Shown here: piece after piece, positions 7,770 to 10,999 of the stretch
Layout: every line of letters begins with the position of its first letter
Numbering within the stretch: position 1 is the stretch's first letter
Assembly: GCA_046539045.1 (NCBI GenBank)
Contig: JBKHHU010000115.1
Coordinates: forward strand, 1 to 10,999
Length of the DNA stretch: 10,999 bases
Source: JBKHHU01 sp046539045
GTDB taxonomy: Bacteria > Planctomycetota > Phycisphaerae > SM23-33
Direction: 5' to 3'
Translations under genes and position numbers: made by a program
The notes under the pieces: model-generated
Told to the model about the DNA's origin: nothing
Seen by the model: the letters and a program-made list of their open reading frames with translations, nothing else
Databases searched by the model: none

Positions 7770-7894
7770 AAACTGAATCTTTTTATTCCAAAGACAGCAT
7801 CTGAGTATAACCCCACTATTAAAAATGGTTTGCGATCTCTCTGTGTTCTTCCGAGAGGCCAGTTCGCCGCTGCCGGCTCATCGACACCCCTTGC

Positions 7895-7932
7895 CTGGGA
7901 CGCGGCAAGACGCGATGATGGTGGCGTCCCAG
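7895..7932. repeat. Perfect 9-bp inverted repeat in the brxA/DUF2188 divergent intergenic region
   Basis: CTGGGACGC (7895-7903) and GCGTCCCAG (7924-7932) are exact reverse complements with a 20-nt loop. The repeat lies between the divergent brxA and DUF2188 genes. It may form a hairpin in the leader of the DUF2188 gene or serve as a protein binding site. There is no T-run next to it. Confidence 0.4.
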
Positions 7933-8002
7933 CACCGCGGACGCCGGCCGGAGTGTGTCCGTTCTGGGGGCCGCGGAGGACGATTCCCACGGAAAGCCGA
8001 CC

Positions 8003-8236
8003 ATGCCAAAACGGAAGGCGTACCACGTTACCTCCGACGGTAACGGCGGCTGGCGAGTCAAGGCCGAAGGTGTCGCACGCGCCTCCAGCACCCACGAGAA
8101 CAAGGCCGACGCGGTCCAGATCGCGAAGGACCTGGCGAGAGCCCAGCCGCTCGGGCAGGTGGTGATCCATCGTGGCGACGGTCAGATTCAGACCGAGCAC
8201 ACCTACGGCAAGGACCCGCACCCGCCGAAAGGCTGA
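8003..8236 (+). CDS. DUF2188 domain small protein
   Basis: A 77-residue soluble protein. The pattern YHVTSDGNGGWRVKAEG (7-23), NKADAVQIAKDLA (33-45), VVIHRGDGQIQ (53-63) and a C-terminal YGKDPHPPKG matches the DUF2188 family along its whole length. Family members are small, predicted two-layer proteins of unknown function found in many bacteria, often in accessory regions. The ATG at 8003 is preferred over an earlier in-frame start (7955) because the family begins here and GGAAAG lies 6 nt upstream. It is divergent from brxA and its last 34 nt overlap the 3' end of the convergent exported-protein gene. A link to BREX is not shown by the sequence beyond adjacency. Confidence 0.82.
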   Translation: MPKRKAYHVTSDGNGGWRVKAEGVARASSTHENKADAVQIAKDLARAQPLGQVVIHRGDGQIQTEHTYGKDPHPPKG

Positions 8237-8688
8237 GACAAACACCCAAAGATGCCAACCTCCGGGGTGACAATGATGTAGCCCTTCCGGTGCCGCACCT
8301 CGATCGATCGGCCGTCCACCTTGCTGATGAGCCCGTCCGTCGCGAAGAACGGCGTGGTGTAAAGCCCGTAGAACTGCCCGCGATGGCGGTTCCCGCGGCA
8401 ATACAACCGCTTGCCCGGTGTCACGGCCCGCAGGAAGGCCTCGCGCGTCACGAAGGCGTCGTTGATCATGAACACGCAGCCGGGTCTCGGGTCGAACATC
8501 TCATTCGTTCCCGGCGAGACCCTGTGGGAAACGTAGAAGACCGTCACGGTCTTGACCTTCGCATCCGCGCCGCTTCCGCTATCCACGATGGCCAGGAACT
8601 CCTGGGTGCTCGCCGCTGCCGACCTGGCCGAGAGACACACGCCCAGTAGGGCACCGACCAGACAGCCAATCATCCCGTATCGCTTCAT
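8203..8688 (-). CDS. Small exported protein of unknown function with four Cys in the mature part
   Basis: A 161-residue protein that I do not assign to a family. The N-terminus MKRYGMIGCLVGALLGVCLS followed by ARSAAAS looks like a Sec signal peptide, with probable cleavage near residue 26. The mature part has short beta-rich segments (EFLAIVDSG, KTVTVFYVSHRV, GRSIEVRHRKGYIIVTPEVG) and Cys at 71, 97, 149 and 157, compatible with two disulfides outside the cytoplasm. The start is chosen at 8688: AAGGAG lies 6 nt upstream, whereas the TTG two codons earlier would overlap that site. Its 3' end overlaps the convergent DUF2188 gene by 34 nt, so the last residues (a Gly/Cys-rich tail) are encoded opposite that gene. 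Coding nature is supported by ribosome binding site, signal peptide and ordinary composition, but not by homology. Confidence 0.68.
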   Translation of the reverse strand: MKRYGMIGCLVGALLGVCLSARSAAASTQEFLAIVDSGSGADAKVKTVTVFYVSHRVSPGTNEMFDPRPGCVFMINDAFVTREAFLRAVTPGKRLYCRGNRHRGQFYGLYTTPFFATDGLISKVDGRSIEVRHRKGYIIVTPEVGIFGCLSQPFGGCGSLP

Positions 8689-8764
8689 CGTCAACTCCTT
8701 TTTTCGGGTGCGTCCGATCCCCCAGCCGCCGGGGGGCGTTCCCTCCGACTGGCGCCTGTTCTAT

Positions 8765-8792
8765 TCTGTACCGACGCGGTGTGAGGCGTCAA
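8765..8792 (-). promoter_or_regulatory. Weak candidate promoter for the exported-protein gene
   Basis: On the minus strand, TTGACG (8792-8787) is separated by 16 nt from TACAGA (8770-8765). The -35 matches consensus at five of six positions and the -10 only at three. The distance to the ATG at 8688 is suitable. Offered with low confidence. Confidence 0.25.
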
Positions 8793-8968
8793 CGATTCTG
8801 GCGGCGCCGCCACATCGCCCCGTCGCCTGCAGCCAACCTGCCGAACCAGGCCAGACCGCGAGTCTCACACTCGGCCGTCGAAGCCGGACCAGAACCGGTT
8901 TCCCGTCGGGATTCGGGACGTTGTCTAATCCCCAATAATCGGAAAACCTCAGCAAAATACAAATAGTA

Positions 8969-8997
8969 TTGACACCTGATCCTCGCCGGACTATAAG
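8969..8997 (+). promoter_or_regulatory. Near-consensus sigma-70 promoter of the lipoprotein gene
   Basis: TTGACA (8969-8974, a perfect -35) is followed by a 17-nt spacer and TATAAG (8992-8997, five of six matches to TATAAT). Transcription should start near 9004, at an 8-bp palindrome CATGCATG (9004-9011), giving a leader of about 60 nt before the GTG at 9065. This is the best promoter visible in the window. Confidence 0.7.
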
Positions 8998-9064
8998 ACG
9001 AAACATGCATGATGTACGTTGCCGACTTCCTCAAGTCTTTACTTTATCTATCTAGGAGATTTAT

Positions 9065-10270
9065 GTGTCCATGCAAAGGCTGTTCTGTGTTTTCTTGGCA
9101 GCCCTAACCGGTGCCTGCACTATTCCCGCACCAACGATGTATGTCAGGCATACCCCATCGCCCATGCAGGATCCGGCCAATAGACCCAAAGAGGAAAAGA
9201 ATGACCCACCAACTATCGGAGGCATCTGCTCGCATATCGCACGAGAGCTTTCAGAGAGTTTGCCTAGAGGAGAGAGCATTGCTGTATTGCCCTCGGTCGA
9301 TACAAGTGGGGCTGTCCGCCGGATCGGCGTGATTCTGGCTGATGAATTAGAACGAAGTTTGCTGGATAGGGGCTTTCGGGTCCGTGACCGCCAGCACGTG
9401 GATGCCATTCTAGCCGAGAGCGATCTACAGCTTGCTTTCATTGAGCCAAGCAGAGCATCTGCAGTAAAAGCCTGCAGAATCGCATCCGCCAACTATCTAT
9501 TGATAAGCAGGATCACCCGTTCATCAGGCAAGCTTCTCATTTCTGCCAAAGCCGTGTCTGCCCAAAATGGCAGTGCGGAGGCAGCAACCAGAATGCGATC
9601 GATGCCGGCGACAGGTATGGAATCCCTCATGTGGTATGTAAGACGACCTAAGAGAGGGAAGGGCGGAGATCTGCCCCCGCTGGCCGTGAAATATCAGTTC
9701 GTGGCAGCAAAAGGAAACGATGAGGTGATCTTGGCAGACGGGGCCACGGTTCGTAGCCGTCAGAACTTCAAAGTCAGAGTTGAGCCGAATAGCGACTGCT
9801 ACCTGTATGTGCTTCTCTACGACAGCCAAGGCCAAGCCAGCGTCCTCTTTCCAAGTCCCAAAACTGGCCTATCACACAAGGCCCGCGGGGGCGTCAGCTA
9901 TGAAATACCGGTGGGAAGCAAGTGGTTTTGGTTTGACGACAATCCAGGCACCGAAACTTTCTATATTGTGGGAAGCTATACGCCGCTGTGCGACCTATCC
10001 GGTCTCCTAGCGAAGATGCAAAAGGCTGCGGTCCATAAGCAGCTGTCTGTAATGAGTCGTCAGGAAATCGACAAAGAGATCACTAGAGGTATGGTTGAGA
10101 AAGACGCCGCCGACTACTCACCCAAAGGGTACACGATTCGCATTCGGGGTGTTGGTGGTGTGAAAGATATCGGCTGGGGGCCAGCTGCCGACAGCAGTAA
10201 CCAGAAGATGGACAATATTATCCAAGGCCATGCAACAATTGTGAAGAAAACTACGTTTAACCATCGCTAG
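9065..10270 (+). CDS. Predicted lipoprotein with FlgO/CsgG-like domain and DUF4384 domain
   Basis: A 401-residue envelope protein. The N-terminus MSMQRLFCVFLAALTGAC has a hydrophobic signal and a plausible though non-ideal lipobox with Cys18. Residues about 50-165 (SIAVLPSVDTSG, ADELERSLLDRGFRVRDRQHVDAILAES, ANYLLISRI) look like the FlgO/CsgG-type fold found in outer-membrane lipoproteins. Residues about 205-305 (VRVEPNSDCYLYVLLYDSQGQ, VLFPSP, GVSYEIPVG, PGTETFYIVGS) match DUF4384, a beta-sandwich-like domain that often accompanies caspase-like or kinase modules; neither of these is present here. The GTG at 9065 fits AGGAG at 9054-9058 (6 nt); ATG at 9071 would be 12 nt away. It has its own strong promoter. 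GC content is lower than in the BREX genes. An IS element begins at or just after its stop codon, so the original C-terminus may have been altered. The biological role is unknown. Confidence 0.8.
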   Translation: MSMQRLFCVFLAALTGACTIPAPTMYVRHTPSPMQDPANRPKEEKNDPPTIGGICSHIARELSESLPRGESIAVLPSVDTSGAVRRIGVILADELERSLLDRGFRVRDRQHVDAILAESDLQLAFIEPSRASAVKACRIASANYLLISRITRSSGKLLISAKAVSAQNGSAEAATRMRSMPATGMESLMWYVRRPKRGKGGDLPPLAVKYQFVAAKGNDEVILADGATVRSRQNFKVRVEPNSDCYLYVLLYDSQGQASVLFPSPKTGLSHKARGGVSYEIPVGSKWFWFDDNPGTETFYIVGSYTPLCDLSGLLAKMQKAAVHKQLSVMSRQEIDKEITRGMVEKDAADYSPKGYTIRIRGVGGVKDIGWGPAADSSNQKMDNIIQGHATIVKKTTFNHR

Positions 10271-10350
10271 TAGTCTGTTAATGCGATACAGTCTGGTGGC
10301 CTTCTGTGCCGATAGGGGTTGATAGAACCCTTTGGCAAGGAGGCCATAGT

Positions 10351-10806
10351 ATGAAGAAGTATATTGTCGAACTGACAAGTGAGGAACGTTCCCGGCTGGA
10401 GGAACTGTCCGACAGTTCCATCGGGTCCGCCCAGCGCCGGCGTCGGGCCAACATTGTACTGGCGGCGGATCAGGGGCCTTTGGGTCCGGCGATGAAGGAC
10501 TCGGATATTGCCAAGGCCTATTGTTGTCGCGTCAAGAGCGTCGAGCGGATTCGCAAGTCGCTGGTCGAGGACGGCTTGGAGATCTGTTTGCGACACGGCA
10601 ACACGGGCACGGCTCGCAAGAAGACGTTCGATGGGGAAGCGGAAGCTCATTTGATTGCGTTGGGTTGCAGCCAGCCGCCGGCAGGTCGGACTCGTTGGAC
10701 ATTGCGTCTGCTGGCCGATAGCGTGGTCGAGTTGGGCATTGTGGAGTCGTGCACTTCGACGACGGTCTACAACACGCTCAAAAAAACGAACTCAAGCCTC
10801 ACCTGA
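10351..10806 (+). CDS. IS630-family transposase, first frame (helix-turn-helix part)
   Basis: A frame of 151 residues starting MKKYIVELTSEERSRLEEL, with a strong ribosome binding site AAGGAGG 7 nt upstream. SAQRRRRANIVLAAD and DSDIAKAYCCRVKSVERIRKSLVEDGLE (about 26-75) form the usual IS630 N-terminal DNA-binding helix-turn-helix region. TRWTLRLLADSVVELGIVESCTSTTVYNTLKK is the linker before the catalytic domain. The frame ends after KKTNSSLT at TGA (10804-10806). The family-typical continuation NELKPHLKK is found in the -1 frame, so this is either the first part of a programmed-frameshift transposase or one half of a broken gene. Binding to the IS ends is the expected role of this part. Confidence 0.85.
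   Translation: MKKYIVELTSEERSRLEELSDSSIGSAQRRRRANIVLAADQGPLGPAMKDSDIAKAYCCRVKSVERIRKSLVEDGLEICLRHGNTGTARKKTFDGEAEAHLIALGCSQPPAGRTRWTLRLLADSVVELGIVESCTSTTVYNTLKKTNSSLT
10780..10786 (+). other. Seven-A run at the transposase frame change (slippage site or frameshift mutation)
   Basis: Frame 0 reads CTC AAA AAA ACG, while the conserved continuation needs AAA AAC GAA CTC, one base back. A -1 slip on the A-run would give KKNELKPHLKK, exactly the IS630 pattern. Seven As support either ribosomal -1 slippage, transcriptional slippage, or simple loss of one A from an ancestral run of eight. Confidence 0.6.
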
Positions 10807-10999
10807 AGAAATACTGGTGCATTCCGCCGGATCACAATGCCGAGTTCGTCGCGCGGATGGAAGACGTGTTGGACGTGTATTCACGTCCCTTTGATCCACG
10901 TCGTCCGTTGGTGACACTGGATGAAGCATCCAAGCAATTGATCAGCCAGATCTGCCCATCGATTTCGATGCGGCCTGGACGGATCGAACGCGTCGATGC
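10785..10999 (+). CDS. IS630-family transposase, second frame (start of DDE catalytic domain; runs off the window)
   Basis: In the -1 frame the sequence reads NELKPHLKKYWCIPPDHNAE, then FVARMEDVLDVYSRPFDPRRPLVTLDEASKQL, then MRPGRIERVD at the window end. This is the standard IS630/DDE_3 lead-in. The Asp of TLDEAS, encoded at 10920-10922, is the expected first catalytic acidic residue of the DDE triad. There is no independent start codon with a ribosome binding site at the frame change, so expression depends on slippage from the upstream frame; otherwise the gene is a pseudogene. The other catalytic residues lie beyond the window. Confidence 0.8.

Larger units (their letters stand above)
8689..9064. 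other. 376-nt intergenic region between divergent genes
   Basis: No gene is supported here. It holds the ribosome binding site and possible promoter of the leftward exported-protein gene, and the strong rightward promoter and leader of the lipoprotein gene. Composition changes across it, from GC-rich at the left to AT-rich after about 8925, which marks a boundary between two stretches of different origin. Short frames on both strands have no ribosome binding site or recognisable product. Confidence 0.5.
10271..10999 (+). mobile_element. IS630-family insertion sequence, left part (runs off the window)
   Basis: The element is recognised from its transposase. The left end is approximate: the stop codon of the preceding gene is followed directly by TAGTCTGTTAATGCG, and IS630-type elements insert at TA, so the end is probably at one of the TA dinucleotides at 10268-10272. 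The hexamer AGTCTG recurs 17 bp later in the 80-nt leader (10272-10277 and 10289-10294), possibly transposase-binding repeats. The right end, its inverted repeat and the TA duplication lie outside the window, so the boundaries cannot be verified here. Confidence 0.75.

Noticed and set aside
7748..7780. The brxA-proximal palindrome as an intrinsic terminator on the plus strand.
   Set aside because: The T-run begins about ten bases after the stem and no plus-strand gene ends before it, so an operator or leader hairpin is more plausible.
7526..8401. A 291-codon minus-strand frame crossing brxA, the intergenic region and the DUF2188 gene.
   Set aside because: It conflicts with two well-supported genes and has no start signal or domain.
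1..10999. CRISPR arrays, tRNA or rRNA genes.
   Set aside because: No regularly spaced direct repeats and no tRNA- or rRNA-like sequence were seen on either strand.

Overview
The window looks like an accessory (defence-island-like) region of a GC-rich Gram-negative bacterium. It has a predicted lipoprotein, a second exported protein, DUF2188 and DUF4384 families and an IS630-type transposase. A planctomycete or similar environmental lineage would fit, but nothing here (no rRNA, no housekeeping gene) fixes the taxonomy.

Left and centre (1-7728, minus strand): a five-gene operon read leftwards that is the front part of a BREX phage-defence locus: brxA (DUF1819), brxB (DUF1788), brxC (large P-loop ATPase), an extra 613-codon gene, and the start of pglX (adenine methyltransferase), which runs off the window. 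The brxA-brxB-brxC-pglX order fits type 1 or type 6 BREX. pglZ, brxL (type 1), or brxD/brxHI/brxE (type 6) are not in view, so the subtype stays open. brxA/brxB (4-nt gap), brxB/brxC (1-nt TGATG overlap) and the extra gene/pglX (16-nt gap with a strong ribosome binding site) are tightly packed. brxC and the extra gene are separated by 136 nt. An 8-bp perfect palindrome sits just upstream of brxA and is a candidate operator; no regulator gene is next to it.

The most interesting item is the extra gene between brxC and pglX. Its C-terminal third is all-helical and carries an R-x4-H motif followed by Gly, as in Apea-like HEPN ribonucleases. Its first ~370 residues match nothing I can name, and its base composition is visibly lower in GC than brxC and pglX. 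It is probably an acquired RNase-type effector (back-up or abortive arm) embedded in the BREX operon.

Right part (7729-10999): a short plus-strand DUF2188 gene; a convergent small exported Cys-containing protein of unknown function; a 376-nt intergenic region holding a near-consensus sigma-70 promoter; a plus-strand lipoprotein with a FlgO/CsgG-like N-terminal domain and a DUF4384 domain; and, directly against its stop codon, an IS630-family element. The transposase of that element is split into two frames at a seven-A run and is cut by the window end.
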